Assembly: GCA_963930775.1 (NCBI GenBank)
Contig: OZ005697.1
Location: 310,001 to 374,000, forward strand
DNA from: Cliona cf. orientalis
Taxonomy: Eukaryota; Porifera; Demospongiae; Clionaida; Clionaidae
DNA length: 64,000 nt
Direction of reading: 5' to 3'
In this document: positions 50,419 through 63,700 of the stretch, piece after piece
Layout: each line of letters opens with the position of its first letter
Numbering within the stretch: position 1 is the first letter of the stretch
Made by a program: the position numbers and the translations under genes
The notes under the pieces: generated by a model
Databases searched by the model: none
The model's input: the letters and a program-made list of their open reading frames with translations, nothing else
Told to the model about the DNA's origin: nothing

Positions 50419-53400
50419 TTATGCGTCCTTGACATATGATTTGGGGAAAATTCCTGTGTTTCCATTCACTTTGCCTTCATACCAATCATCATTGACTGCA
50501 AAAAAAAAAATACAAATCAGCATAATAAAAATTAATTAACGAGAGTACAACAATTTAATATCGCTATATTATTACAGAATCTGATGACAAATACTGCCCT
50601 AATTTTTGTGAAGCTATTCAAATCTGAAAAAAGTAATATTATGTAATCATGCGTGACTTACTATCAACTGTAACTTCAATGAGATCTCCAGCACCGAAGC
50701 CTAGTTCATCGTCATACTGAGGGGTGTAGGCAAATCGTGCTATCACTGTTTTTAAGACAGCAATTTCAGGCTCTGGGGAGGACTGGAGGAGAGAGAGAGA
50801 AGGAGGGAGGGAGGGAGAGAGGAGAGAGAGAGAATGTATGACGTTAGATCATGGCACACACGTGGCAATAATATTAAACTATCACCCCAATTTACAATCG
50901 TGGTAGACCGAGGCAACGGCATGCTGCATAGATCTGCTATTCTATTGTACTTTGTGTATAATGATGACATCACACTATATATCTATTCTTGCATCAAAGA
51001 ATGGCATGGTTGCGAAACCCACCTCGTGCTTGTCATAGGCCCACAGCGTAAGCCTGAATCCATCTTCGAGATTTGAAGTCAACTCCTTCAGTGATGCCTC
51101 GTCATGAACCTCGAGAAGCTCTCCATCTCTCTTCTTGCTGTAGAAGGTGAGGCTACCGAGCAGACAGCCAAATTTCTTGCAGATGCCTTGCTCTAGTTCA
51201 TGGAATTTTGCTGAGATGTTGATTCTCAGTGCACGGGTGGTGCTGTAGTGGACCTTCACCGTCATCTTGCTCTGCTGTGTGTGTGTGTGAGTGAGAGAGA
51301 GAAGAATTTTATGTACAAATGCACTTATGTTATTGACGACCTTTTACCAATATTAGAGTTAGGTATCTATGATACTAATGATCGGGACGACCCCTTACCT
51401 CTCCAGTAGTTGGTGAAGGAGATCTTGGCGATTGCTTCTTGGCGGGGAGAGGGAGAGACTCTGTGGGCTTTCCTTGCTTGACCTGAGGGGTCTTTGGCCT
51501 TCCTCCACCAGAAGAGTTAGGGGGAGGTGCCGATTTTCTCACGTTGCCATCCGGATGGAAAGGGGGCGGGGCCACAATCGGCTTGGGGGGTCGGGCCAGA
51601 CTAGAAGTGTCTCCCCCTCTTCCCCCTCCCCCTGGTCCCCCCTTCATGACAACCTTCTTGAATTCATCGGGGACGGGGGATTTCCCTAGGTTCCTTGGTC
51701 TCGAGTCCTCACCATGGAGACTGGAGTTTCGTCCGGGGACCTTGATCCCCCCGGTAGCTGGAGGGGGAGGAACGTCTGGTTTATCGGGTTTGTCGGCTTT
51801 TGGTGGAGGTCTCTCGGGCTTGTTTCGGGATTTTGGAATGGGACTAGTCGAGGGAGAAGGTGTTGGAGATTTGCTACCACCCTGCAATAATTGGAAACAA
51901 AATAATAATACCGCATAGCCAGAAAATTTGGCGGTTTGGCGGTCTATATTACAAATCTGCCAAAATTTCATACTCGCATATATGTACGTATGGCGATCCC
52001 GTACTGAACCGCCAAATTTAATATTCTTGCTTGGGCTCAACCGCCAAAATTAATTCCCACCAATATTTCCAGCTATACGGTATTTCACAATCACGATAAT
52101 CAATTTTGGGCTTAGTCAAAATGTGTTGATAGCAGCTGAACTGACGCTAGAGCACCACAGATCCTTCACCCCATCTACATTACGTAACGGCTACTCTAAT
52201 GGAATACCCCGACAACTTTCACTTCAGGAAAAACAGCCCTAAGTTAACTATAGCCTATTCTTACCCTGAGAAAGGAAGGAAAGAAGGTAGGTGGTGGGAA
52301 GTGAGAAACTCACCCAAAACCGACTTAAATGGCAGTATCATTTCACCCAAAGAGGAAGTAGGTTTGACTTAGCTGTGGCTGCGGCCAGAGGCTTCCACCG
52401 TTGAACCTCTTGACCCCAAACAAACCGAGCCATATTTAGTCGTGATTGTTAGAGTTGTCTAAATCAACACACACAGTGTGCACCGTCAGCTCTCAGCATC
52501 AATAAAGGTTCCTCACACACACACACACGGACCAAGGTAAAGAGCCAACACTGTGTGGGATACGGGCCTCACGTAATATTATGCCATGCCAACAATTTAC
52601 GGTGTATGTTAGCGGATAAGAGTGAACGCCAGGACTCCATCCATGCACAAAAAAACACACACGTTCTAAACATGGCTCAATCTTTGGCAGCCACAAAGAC
52701 GACTCACACAGCTGTGCAATACACATAAAAAAATTCTCAAAGTTTATCCTCGGGGGTGGTGGGGGGGGGGGGGGGGGGGAACGGGTGATTGGCTACCTGT
52801 ATTATTTTTGATGATAACCCATTGCTAGCCAGTCACCCTACCAACCATGCAAAGGCTAGAGCCCTATTTTTTGACTCGTTAACCAGACATTCCTTATGAA
52901 ACATGAGCTAACGAACCTCCATAGATTATAGTATTATTATAATGTGATTATAATAAGTATAATACTATTATAATATTGCATACCCTAATATCTTTGTCTT
53001 GAACACCGACAAATCCAACATAGGAATCGTTGTCCTTGACAGAGGAGAGTACTCTAGCTGAAGCCAAGAAGCTAACTGGCTTCAGAACTTCAGTCTTGTT
53101 CTTGGGAGGTTGGAAGAGCAGCGCTCTGTCTGGTAGCTCATAAGCCTGGAAACTCGGCCTACCAGCCTGAGGGAGAGAAGAGAGAGGGGAAGAGGGGGAG
53201 GAGAGAGAGAGAGAGAGGGAGGGAGAGAAGAGAGGGGGGGGGGAGGAGAGAGAGATCATTGGACATATAACTATGCATAGTGATACGAAAAATTCAATCT
53301 CTGTTGCTATGCAGATAAGCATAATATTATAATATTATACAATCTCCCCATCCATAATCATACAAGGGATTGTTTTGATGAGTTGTGAGCCGATTCGATA

Positions 53401-56003
53401 TTGTCAGAATTCAGCTATTGTAGGCCTTTACCATAATTACGTACTGTATGAAGCATCAAAGTCACTATTAGCTATACATGTAATTATAGTGAAGATTCTT
53501 TATGTTACGACTGAAAGACGTTTCCTTCCTCTGCAGCTGCCAAAATACTTCCAGTTCTCTCCATGACCACTGCCTGACTACCATACCCTCCTCTCTCTCT
53601 CTCTCCCTTCCTGGCAGCTTAAAGTTCACATATCCAAGAGAGAGAGAGAGAGAGAGAAAGAGACACACACATGCTCACACTGCACTGCATGTACTTCACA
53701 TTCCTCCAAATTAGGTAATCAATCTACCGGATTTACTTCACTACAAAGCTGTCATTGTCACTACTCCCACACTAATTGGTAGGATGTCCACTATTAAAGA
53801 GCTAGATCATGCATGCATGACGCTTTTTCTTAGAAACGGTTCAATTTTGCAACAATTTAGAGTTCAGGAAGGTCAATCATGACCCCCGCTCCTCAAACAA
53901 GGCATGCAGGCAGGCCGGCCGGCCCTTGGCTGGGGAAGGGAGGAAGCTATGTCAATTTCTCATCTATACAAAAATAAGGCTTCAGCCAAACAATGAGAAA
54001 ACGATTCAATATGATCTAAGGCAGGATCATAATAGGGAAAGGATTTGTACGGTATCCAAATCTACTACTCCAAGAGGTTCTAATTTTATAAGGTGCATCA
54101 AAATCTCGACTACAATTCTTTCCCCAGCACATTTCTACAATTTCTACAAAGGAGGAGGAGTGTGTAGTTTTTAGGATAAGTGCAATAACAGAGAAATGGT
54201 GGTGATCTAGTCGAGCTCGAGTGTGGTGTACGTGTGAAGTGGCGTACCCTCATACTCTCCAGGGCAGGGGCGATCATCTTGTGTCTAGACTCGGAGTAGT
54301 TGGCAGACTTAGTCTTTGCTTTTGTCAGCTCGTCCATGGCCTCGACGTTGCGACCTAGCTTCATCAGGACAAACGCCTGGTTGTACTGCACCTAGAGTAT
54401 AATATATCAAACATGGCAAGCATATAATATTATAGCAGTAATATGAGATAATTATCATGCACAGAGACTAAGGTATCACATGAGCAGTGTAGTATAAACA
54501 CGACAAAAACAGTAATATTATACTTTCAGTATGCATGATCAATGATTCATGGAGTAGTGTTATTCTGAGGCCCCTAAGCCCTTGCTAACTTGGTTCCTAG
54601 GCCCTTATTTCCAGATTTTCTCAACCATATGTTGAAAAAAATGGGGGGTCTGGGGATGAGGCTATGCAACGTTTAAGAGTATAACTTTTCAACCAGCTAA
54701 TATTTTGTCCATTTGCCGAGTTACCTCACAGGCATATAGCTTGTACTGCACTCCTAGTTGTTTGTAGTCGATGAACGGATTACTCCGGAGCTTCAGCTGG
54801 GTCTCCTCAAAATCACTGAAGGCAGCGTCATACCTACGGAGGGGGACGGGGGAGAAAATTTGTAATTCTATGCTAAACTGAAAGGTACTTAAACAGCGTG
54901 AAGCTTATCAGGTACGGTATTACATCCAGTTTGGGAAACTGCTATACATTAATGGTGAATTAATACAATAAGAATTGTGCCCTTATCTGATCACCAAAGC
55001 TTAGTAACACTATAATGAAACAATAATGTTAATACAAATCAAGGGCACTTATACAATGAACGTCATAATTATGATAGTTAGAAACCACTGAGTTGCATAC
55101 CAGTGATGAATGTTTTCATCCAAGCATGCGGAGGAAACAAGAAACACAAACACAAATAATTAAAACCACTGGCTGACTCCACCACCACTAACACCTCAAC
55201 GCTGTAATTCACTACGATAGTCAGCACCTATCATCAACTCACAGTAACTAGGCAAGACAGATTTCTTGTATTGATGCCTGCCATGCCTTATACCAAAATT
55301 ATGACAAACAATAGGTTAGCACCTATTGCCACAATATACACACATACCGTATAGCGGGAAACTTTCGAGGGGAAAACTTTTGTAAATTGGTAGGAAGGGA
55401 GCATTTTGTGGAGAATAATGTTAAAACTGGTCACATAAACTTTCGCAGATGGCTGAAAAATCGTGAAATTCGTGAAGGTTTTCTCCCTCGAAAATTTCCC
55501 GCTATACGGTAGCTAGGCAAGACACATACCTGCCAACCTGCGGACAGTCTTGTGCTTGAAATTTGTATAAAATGTGCTTGATTTGGGGCATTTTTGGTTG
55601 AAAATGCTACTAGCTTCTCCAAAATATATTAGCATAATATGGGCCAGGTTCTCACAAAAAATGAGGGATTTAGTGATTTTTGTGAGGGATGGGTACCATT
55701 TTTGCTTGAAATCAAGCAGAAAGCTGGATGGTTGGTAGGTATGAAGACAGACTTCTTGTGTTGATGCCTGCCTTATACCAAATTATGACAAACAATAGGT
55801 TAGCACCTATTGCCACAATAATATACACATAAATAGCCAAGAGAATACATGGCTCCTGTGTTTCACACCAGCTTCACTCATCACCTCATGCTCTAACTCA
55901 GTGCTGCTAATGGCTTACTTCTTTTTCTGCAATAGCAGGCAGCCTCTCTGAAAGAATGCCAATGCCAAGTGGGGGTCCTTCTTCACAGCTACGTCCAAAT
56001 TCT

Positions 56004-56083
<80 letters not shown>

Positions 56084-56309
56084 CCCATTATCAATTCAGC
56101 TGACTAGCTCATGCATGATGTTGACCTCCACGTACCTTGATTGCTTGGTCCAGCTGTCCCTGTTTCGATCGCATACAGGCGATATTGTAGTAGATCTTCG
56201 CTCCTGGCTCGGGCATCGAGATCCATTCAGAGATGGCCTGATCGAAGTTGCCAGCCAGGGCAGCCTCCACGCCACTGTTCCAAAGAATGATCGTCTCTTT
56301 TAGCGACAT
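50419..56309 (-). CDS. NCF2: p67phox-like NADPH oxidase activator (TPRs, activation domain, Pro-rich, PB1, SH3), 9 exons
   Basis: p67phox-type proteins bind Rac-GTP through TPRs and switch on the NOX catalytic subunit through a short activation domain. Exons (minus): 56136-56309, 55919-56001, 54725-54833, 54248-54391, 52984-53166, 51399-51881, 51023-51271, 50662-50782, 50419-50495; total 540 aa. TPRs fill residues 1-185 (LWNSGVEAALAGNFDQAISE, YYNIACMRSKQGQLDQAIK, LALAFFQRGCLL, YNQAFVLMKLGRNVEAM). The activation region has ALLFQPPK, then FLASARVLSSVKDNDSYVGF, parallel to human LFRP and [20 protein letters not shown]. A 161-aa Pro-rich linker (exon 6) is followed by PB1 (MTVKVHYSTTRALRINI, acidic end) and an SH3 (ARFAYTPQYDDELGFGAGD, then WYEGKVNGNTGIFPKSYV). 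The central SH3 of human p67phox is absent, as in NOXA1. Divergent from MORN5 (273 bp). Confidence 0.9.
51909..52082. mobile_element. MITE-like inverted repeat, TACCGTA family, copy 3 (NCF2-like intron)
   Basis: Ends taccgcatagccagaaa and tttccagctatacggta. The interior (ggcggtctatattacaa, tacgtatggcgatcccgtac, ttgggctcaaccgcc) matches copy 2 at 12270. It lies 27 bp before NCF2-like exon 6, upstream of its acceptor. Confidence 0.8.
52757..52779. repeat. Poly(G) run (NCF2-like intron)
   Basis: About 20 consecutive G follow gggggtggt. Confidence 0.9.
53171..53253. repeat. GA-rich tract, CT in the NCF2-like sense, before the exon 5 acceptor
   Basis: On the gene strand the tract runs directly into CTCTCCCTCAG at 53167. 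Confidence 0.9.
55355..55511. mobile_element. MITE-like inverted repeat, TACCGTA family (NCF2-like intron)
   Basis: The ends taccgtatagcgggaaactttcg and cgaaaatttcccgctatacggta are inverted copies. Same subfamily as the partial copy at 42500-42629. Confidence 0.8.
56004..56081. repeat. (GA)n microsatellite, CT in the NCF2-like sense, before the exon 2 acceptor
   Basis: On the gene strand about 38 CT units run straight into CTCACTCAG at 56002. Confidence 0.95.
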
Positions 56310-56582
56310 CGCGCACGATCTGATGACTACTTTAATATTATCTTAGCGGTTGATCTCCTTTAGGGGGTACGGTACTTTGCTCAGCAAATTGCTCTATCGT
56401 TAAAAACACCGCAAACACTTATTTAATGCCACAGAAGAAACCACTAGCTGCGAGGTGGGCATGTGGGGATTCCAGCAGATTTCCTGAGTTATTATATTTT
56501 TTCAATTTCTACGTAATCCGTACGCTTAATTGGATTACCACGCCCACCGTTGCCACAGCAACCACACATTTCTTCAGCAGAG
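56310..56582. promoter_or_regulatory. Divergent promoter, NCF2-like / MORN5
   Basis: 273 bp separate the start codons. No specific element is called. Confidence 0.5.
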
Positions 56583-57776
<1,194 letters not shown>

Positions 57777-57870
57777 GAAAAGAAAAGAAAAATTTAATAT
57801 CACTATTTCAGAAATACCTGAAATTCCTTGATAAATTAATGCAATATACAGTCTTATCGACTGCTAAATT

Positions 57871-60800
57871 TCAGAAAATGTGTCCATGTGCTTTCATTGC
57901 TTGTTCAGCTAGTTTTATTCTTGCAGTTAGTATTTCTTCTCCCATTTGTGTGGAATGCACTGGTTGGCCTAGGAAATGCTTAATGAAGAGAATCAGTTCT
58001 GTACGGAACTGTTTGAGAGCTGGCAAAGGTGCCAGTCTCGCAAAAATGGCGGTCACGATTTCTTCACTGTAGTCTGCAAGAAGTGATCGAAGCAGAGTCT
58101 TGTAAAATTTCACTCCAGTCTTTTCCAACTGCCCAAAATCAACAACCTAGGGCAAGGCAAAAAAATTATAAACCAGCTAAAAATTAATAAGCTATGGTAG
58201 TTATAATAATATTATTAGATTACTCTCTTGCTAACCTTGAGCACCGAGAGAGATAGTGATTTATTTGACACCAAGTGACACACGAGCTTCCTCAAGTTCA
58301 AGCGGTTTGATTTTGTTAGCGAGGATAGGGCCTTGAAGCGATCCCAGAGGGAGTACTGGAACGTCACTTGGTGACTTCTCTTGAACTCACAGAATTTCTG
58401 TCCGAGGTGGGCGTAGTAGGGGTTAAAGGTCTTCTCCTGGAGACAGCAGTCTACTAGGACGTGGATTATCTCTCTCTCCTGGACCTCTTTCAGGCCTAGC
58501 TTCACCAGTTTCTCAAACGCATCAACATAGTCCTACATTTTTAGAGGAAAAAAAGAAACTATCGAAGCACTTCTGCCCACTAAAAATGCTAGACCCTTCC
58601 CTCTTGTACTACAGATAGGAGTTACAAGCAACGAGAAAGGGTCTACAGAGTTCAATCTACCTCACTGGTCATGATGATACAGAAGATGTTCTTTCTAACA
58701 TCAGTGTTCATCCTCTGTCTTCTGGCCAGTTCTAGTACCCAGGCCTCCCCACCACCAGCTCCAGCTGCTGCTACGTCAGTGGCTCCCTGCCGAGAGGAGG
58801 GGGCGGAGTCAGCATCACGACCGACCCAGGCTGAGCCCACAATCCACCACCGACCTGCGCCAAGAATGATGAAATTTCTATAGAGCAGAATATTAATTTT
58901 ACCACTAACCATGAGTGTCTGCGTTCCATAGATCCTGCAGCGATATCTTCAGTTGTGACTCGTCTAATGAACCTATACAAGTGATTATCACATGATACAT
59001 CACATGATAGTCATATGATCTGTATGCACGTGCCTGATGAATGGATGAGGCCCCTGAGCAGTTTCTTCATGTGTTCCAGGAGGGAGGGGTCATAGTTCGG
59101 GATCTTTCTGGCATTGTTGGTACGTAGAGCAGCTATAGTGTCCAGCATAAACCTCATGCGAGACCTAGTGGAAGAAAAAAATGTACCAAAAAAGGATAAT
59201 TCATATGTATGTTATGATCGAATGCTGGCTTACGAATTTGAGAGATTAGATGAGACAGCCTTTGACTGAATTTGAAGAATGATATCCTATAATATTGAAT
59301 ATAATTAAGTCAATTTAGAAAATAATGCAAGGTCTGAGTGTATCAATTTGAGCACTCCCACCTTGAGAGATGAGGCGTCATCTTTTCTAATCTCCATTCC
59401 AGTGCCTACAAGATAGAAATAATAATTAAGATTAATTTTAGAAAACATTAATTTTAATTTATTAAATGTCACGCTGGGATCAATTGACTCACTCTTTAGC
59501 AGGAGTAGCAGCAGCTCAACGTCTCTTTCAGTGAACGACTCCACCAGCTTACGAATGACATCATAGATGAGGACACAATGAATAACCTTATAAAAATCAT
59601 TACCAACGACAGAAGTATTAATTTTCACAAACTTAATATCTCCGCATGTACCTTACCCTATAGTTGTAGAGGTGTGCCATCATTAGGAGAACACAGTCAC
59701 ACTCTTTCCCCGCTCCATAGCTGGGCCCGTCTCCTAGCAACGAACCAAGCCTCTTAGCAAGACTCTGTACCACATGAGCACCTGAAAAAAAATAATTTTT
59801 ATATTATGATGACTACAATAACCTTAATAATATTGTGACTGGATTTACATGTATCACGCGGCTGTACGCATTGTAAAATTGAGATGGGGAGGAATAAAGA
59901 TATTAATTTTAGCTTTGTATTTCACACAGTACTTGCCTACTTCCTGTCCGACCCTGTGGTGCAGTATGGCCACCAGCATCATGTGCTCCAGAGCCAGTCT
60001 GTCAGAGAGCAGGGCAGGGCCAACGCACGACTTCATCAATACCTCACTCAGCGTTGTATTCATATCTGTGATGCCATTAATAGGCATAATCAGTGGTCTC
60101 TAGATTTTTTTTTTTTTTTTTGCTGACCATTTCTGCTATTTTCTCTGTACATCTGCTCCAGCTGTGAGCTGATAGGTTGCATATTGGACTCGCTCAATCT
60201 ATGGGAGAAAATTACTAATTTTAAGGATCCCCAGCTGTGAATGATCTGGCTACAGTAAGGCATTATCATATCTCTCTCTCTGCACCTATTAATCAGCCCC
60301 TGTACAGCCTTCCTTAGTCTCTCCTGGTTCTGTGATGTCCTCCCTTCCCTCAAATGAGGTGGCACATACATGTTGCTAGCACCGTCGTTAGCGCTGGCAG
60401 CTGCTAATGATGGAGTTGTGGTACCTTCACCATTCTCGCTCTCTCCCTCCATCTCTTCTTCTTCTTCGCTGCTGCTATCAGTCTCGATGTAGCCATCATC
60501 AGACTGTTCACTCGAATCAACGGAATCTTCTGTATCAAAGCATGAGTGATATTATTTTAGTGATAATATGGTCGCCACTATTATTATACTTTTATCTCAC
60601 CTGAATCATCCGTCTCAGTGATTTCATCACTACCACTGTCCCCATCCTTCATTTCTACTGCAGCAGCATCATCTTCATTGCTACTTGAATCAGTGTGGTC
60701 AGTGGTATCAGCTAGTGATCTTCCCTCGAGGCTGAATCTCACTCTTTTCTTCTGCTCTTCGATTGTCAGTGTTAAGGTACCGTCTTTGAGAATACCTCTT

Positions 60801-61654
60801 GGAGTAGTGGTTACTGACTTGCCAGACACCACTCCCGCTGTGCGATGCATGCTGCCACGGTGGTGTGGATGTGATACTCTAACAGACGCTTCCTCTGGCT
60901 CTGAATCACTCTCTGAAACAGAAATATTATTAAATGATATTGTGATGCTTATATAATGGGAAATTTGGCAGGGTTTTTTTTTGAAATTGCAAAATTTAAA
61001 CTTGACGGTTTAAAAAAATTACCTTGGTCCCGATTGGTCGATTCCTCCATGTCACTGTCATCGTCGGAGAGGTTCCACTCATTGCTACTTCTATCAGTCA
61101 AATCAAGCAGGTCTATAGGAGTAGGTCAAGAATCAACACACTCAACTGCAACTGTAGACTACTACACACATGTTAATCATAATTAGTAGGGGCCGGCAGG
61201 GGTAGTGCATTCAATAATTAAAGGGGATACAGTCCAGTCCTTCATCTTTGAATGTTACAGGCAGCTTCTTTCTTTTCTTCATTCTGAGGAGTTTCTCGAG
61301 CCTTGCTATCTCCTTCTCCTCCCTCGCCATGGCTAGAGACTGACTTGCCGTGCTGCGGACCTTAATTGATGAGTTCACCTCGGGGGCTTTTGCTGCCTGT
61401 GTGCGAATTTTATCAATACCAACGTCAGCTGCACCAGATTTTTGTAATTTCTTCTTGATTTTGCGAGTATTGTGTCCGTTTCTAGTCAAATAGTCTGCAC
61501 TGGTCTTGTTCCTGGAGTGGAAGATCGCAGTCCTCTGTTTTCTGGCATGTCTCTCTTGTTTTCTTCTCTCTTTTCGAGTCAGAGGCTTCTTAACTCTATT
61601 CACTTTGCCTCCTCTCAATCCAGTACTGCCTCTAGCCTTCAGTCCTGGCTTCAT
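57871..61654 (-). CDS. NOM1: Nucleolar MIF4G-domain protein NOM1, 15 exons
   Basis: NOM1 (yeast Sgd1) acts in nucleolar 40S ribosome biogenesis and recruits PP1. Exons (minus): 61231-61654, 61023-61112, 60601-60912, 60286-60529, 60128-60198, 59937-60065, 59657-59781, 59493-59586, 59362-59405, 59234-59286, 59034-59164, 58910-58972, 58661-58854, 58236-58532, 57871-58146; total 848 aa. The N-terminus is Lys/Arg-rich (PLTRKERRKQERHARKQR), then acidic/Ser-rich, with a PP1-docking KKRVRFSLE. The MIF4G domain starts near MYVPPHLRE/LRKAVQGLINRLSESN and includes LLSDRLALEHMMLVAILHHR and FTERDVELLLLLLKS. GRWWIVGSAW is a NOM1 signature. The MA3 domain follows (RQRMNTDVRKNIFCIIMTSE, EREIIHVLVDCCLQEKTFNP). 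Two introns use GC donors, at 59936 and 59033; homology and phase require them. Confidence 0.93.
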
Positions 61655-62615
61655 GGCCCAAAAGCATACATTACATGCAGGTGTGTTTCAAATAGAAAGG
61701 GCAGCATGGAGTTAATGATATTCATAGCTGTTAAGTACGAGAAGTGAGGTAATAAACATTCCAGTGCTGAAATCCACAAGTGTTTTCACACTCCGTCCCA
61801 CAACAAAATGACAATGCTGCATACAGATTACATGAGATTAGTTTGCTGACATCATTATGATTTCAATTTTGACATGTATGCTGAAGCATGACTGGCATGA
61901 ATCTATGAAGTTTAAAAATAATAGTCTAATAGCTATATAATTCAGGACCAAGATAGCTGCTTTCACCTGGTTACGAGCTACATTCTGGTTTTTGTTCCAG
62001 CTCCATACCATAACTCTTTCCGTTACCGAGATACACTTTGCAATTTGGCGCGCGCCGCGGTGTGGATTTAATGATATTCATAGCTTCTAATTAATTACGT
62101 CACGGTCCGTACATTCCAACGTGAAACCCATACGCATTTTGCTACCCCCTGTCCCAGCTCAATAAATAGCGATTTCCGGGAGGGACTATCGGGCTAGACG
62201 ATGTCAGCGGTATCACCTCTGGCATCTGCAGCTGAAAACTGCACATGGTCCTGGGCATATATGGCTTAGGGTCGCCCAGGTTCCTCCCTCGAATACCCCC
62301 CATCCTGGATAAAGCCTGGTAATCCACCATAGGCTGACTTTGGTCCCCTATGGCTGTGACACAGAAGCCTAACTGGCTGCAGTAGTCTGCAGTGTACCCT
62401 GACCAACGTTCCAGCCTAGAGCTCGGAAGGTCGACGGGAGGATGGGGTTATATTTTTTTTATTTTCACCCATTGAGAAAAAAGTATCCTATCCGCTATAA
62501 TTTTGCCATTTTATCCATGCCCTCACGGACTATATTACTATAAGAAAATGATCGGCTGAAAACATTACTAATTTTTTCATTATATAATAATATTATAGCT
62601 AATTAAAATTTAATT
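61655..62615. other. Intergenic: NOM1 promoter, repeat copy C, MRPS2 3' flank
   Basis: 961 bp between two minus-strand genes. Repeat copy C occupies 61940-62310. The right 180 bp are AT-rich and contain the likely MRPS2 poly(A) region. No gene seen. Confidence 0.55.
61940..62310 (+). mobile_element. Dispersed repeat, partial copy C
   Basis: Same orientation as copy A. It has agctgctttcacctggttacgagctacattctggtttttg, the ggcgcgcgccgcgg motif and the conserved block aacgtgaaacccatacgc to aataccccccatcc, then diverges. No minisatellite follows. The open frame is broken relative to copies A and B (short frame 62142-62330, minus). Confidence 0.75.
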
Positions 62616-63584
62616 TTAACTACTTTGATCATTCTGAGTCTGAAATTTTACTAGAGAGTATGACTTTGGACTATCTCCCCTCTCTTCCGCCATCTTTCTC
62701 AAGCTCTTGGCTTTATTGATGACATCAGCAAACAGCTGATGGTAGAGTAGAACAGAAGTGGGCGTGTCATCGTTTCCTGGTACCGGATACAGGGTCAGGT
62801 TGGGGTCACAGTCCGAATCCACGATGGCTATGGACGGTATGCATGCCATATTGGCCTCCCTCACTGCAGTCTTGCTTGGAAGCATGCTTGTGAATATCAT
62901 TAAATCCGGAAGCCTGAATGTTTTTAGGAGAGGGAAGGAGTTCGTTAATGTCCCGCCCCTCCAATTAGTGACATAATATTCTCCACACTCATGCGCTGTA
63001 CGCTGAACGACGCCCTCAAAATGAGGTCGCTCGTTAACGAACAGGATCACCCCCCTCCGATAAGCAATGTGTGCGGCCAAGTTCAGTGCCAATCTCAAAT
63101 GCTCCGCAGTCGTGTCCAGATCGAATATGTGCATTCCAGCACGAGTGCCATAGATGTATTTTTTCATTAATGGATTCCACATTCCAGCCTTGTGTCCGAG
63201 ATGGACCCTCGCTTCAAACAGCTGACGAACGGTGAAGGATTTGTTGACGCCAAAAAAATCGTCTTCCAAGAGAGGATCAGGCTTGGCTGTGGCATCTTTT
63301 GACTCTGTGCATATTAAATACAACAGAATTGAGAGATACAATCACAATATTTATCTCGTACTGTACCTTTTAGTTCATTGGTTAAAACAGTATCAGTGAA
63401 ATCATCTGAGTCCAAGTCAACTGAAAGTTGAGTCACCACCTCAGACAGCAGTCTACAGCAGCTGCCTAAAAATATAAATTTAATATGCCGTAAATTATTT
63501 AAACTTAATCCAACTGTCTACAAACAGACCTTTCCAGCAGGTCAGTGGTCTTGAAAATTGCAAATTTCGAACGACACCGAACAT
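62616..63584 (-). CDS. MRPS2: Mitochondrial small ribosomal subunit protein uS2m, 3 exons
   Basis: A component of the mitoribosomal small subunit. Exons (minus): 63530-63584, 63367-63465, 62616-63304; total 280 aa. The first exon encodes a basic/hydrophobic presequence-like start (MFGVVRNLQFSRPLTCWKG). The S2 domain follows: LFEARVHLGHKAGMWNPLMK, YIYGTRAGMHIFDLDTT, VNERPHFEGVVQ, TNWRGGTLTNS, LPDLMIFTSM and the conserved AVREANMACIPSIAIVDSDC, then LYPVPGNDDTPTSV. The C-terminal extension is Ser/Lys-rich. The exon 1 donor is GTCTGT, a weaker form, but the phase and presequence support it. Confidence 0.92.
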
Positions 63585-63700
63585 CTTCTGTACACTTTCC
63601 ACGTGTGCAAGTTTGGGGGCTGGGTTATTAAAAACATAGAGGGAGGAGCCTGGGGAGTAGGGTGCAAAAGGTCAACTCCATTGATAAGCTGAGCACATGC
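63585..63700. promoter_or_regulatory. Divergent promoter, MRPS2 / probable mitochondrial gene
   Basis: Only 116 bp lie between the start codons, the shortest such gap in the window. Confidence 0.5.

Noticed and set aside
58591..58646. Short inverted repeat tagaccctt...aagggtcta in a NOM1 intron as a MITE
   Set aside because: Only ~57 bp with short arms and no further match to the GTCTCG elements; may be chance.
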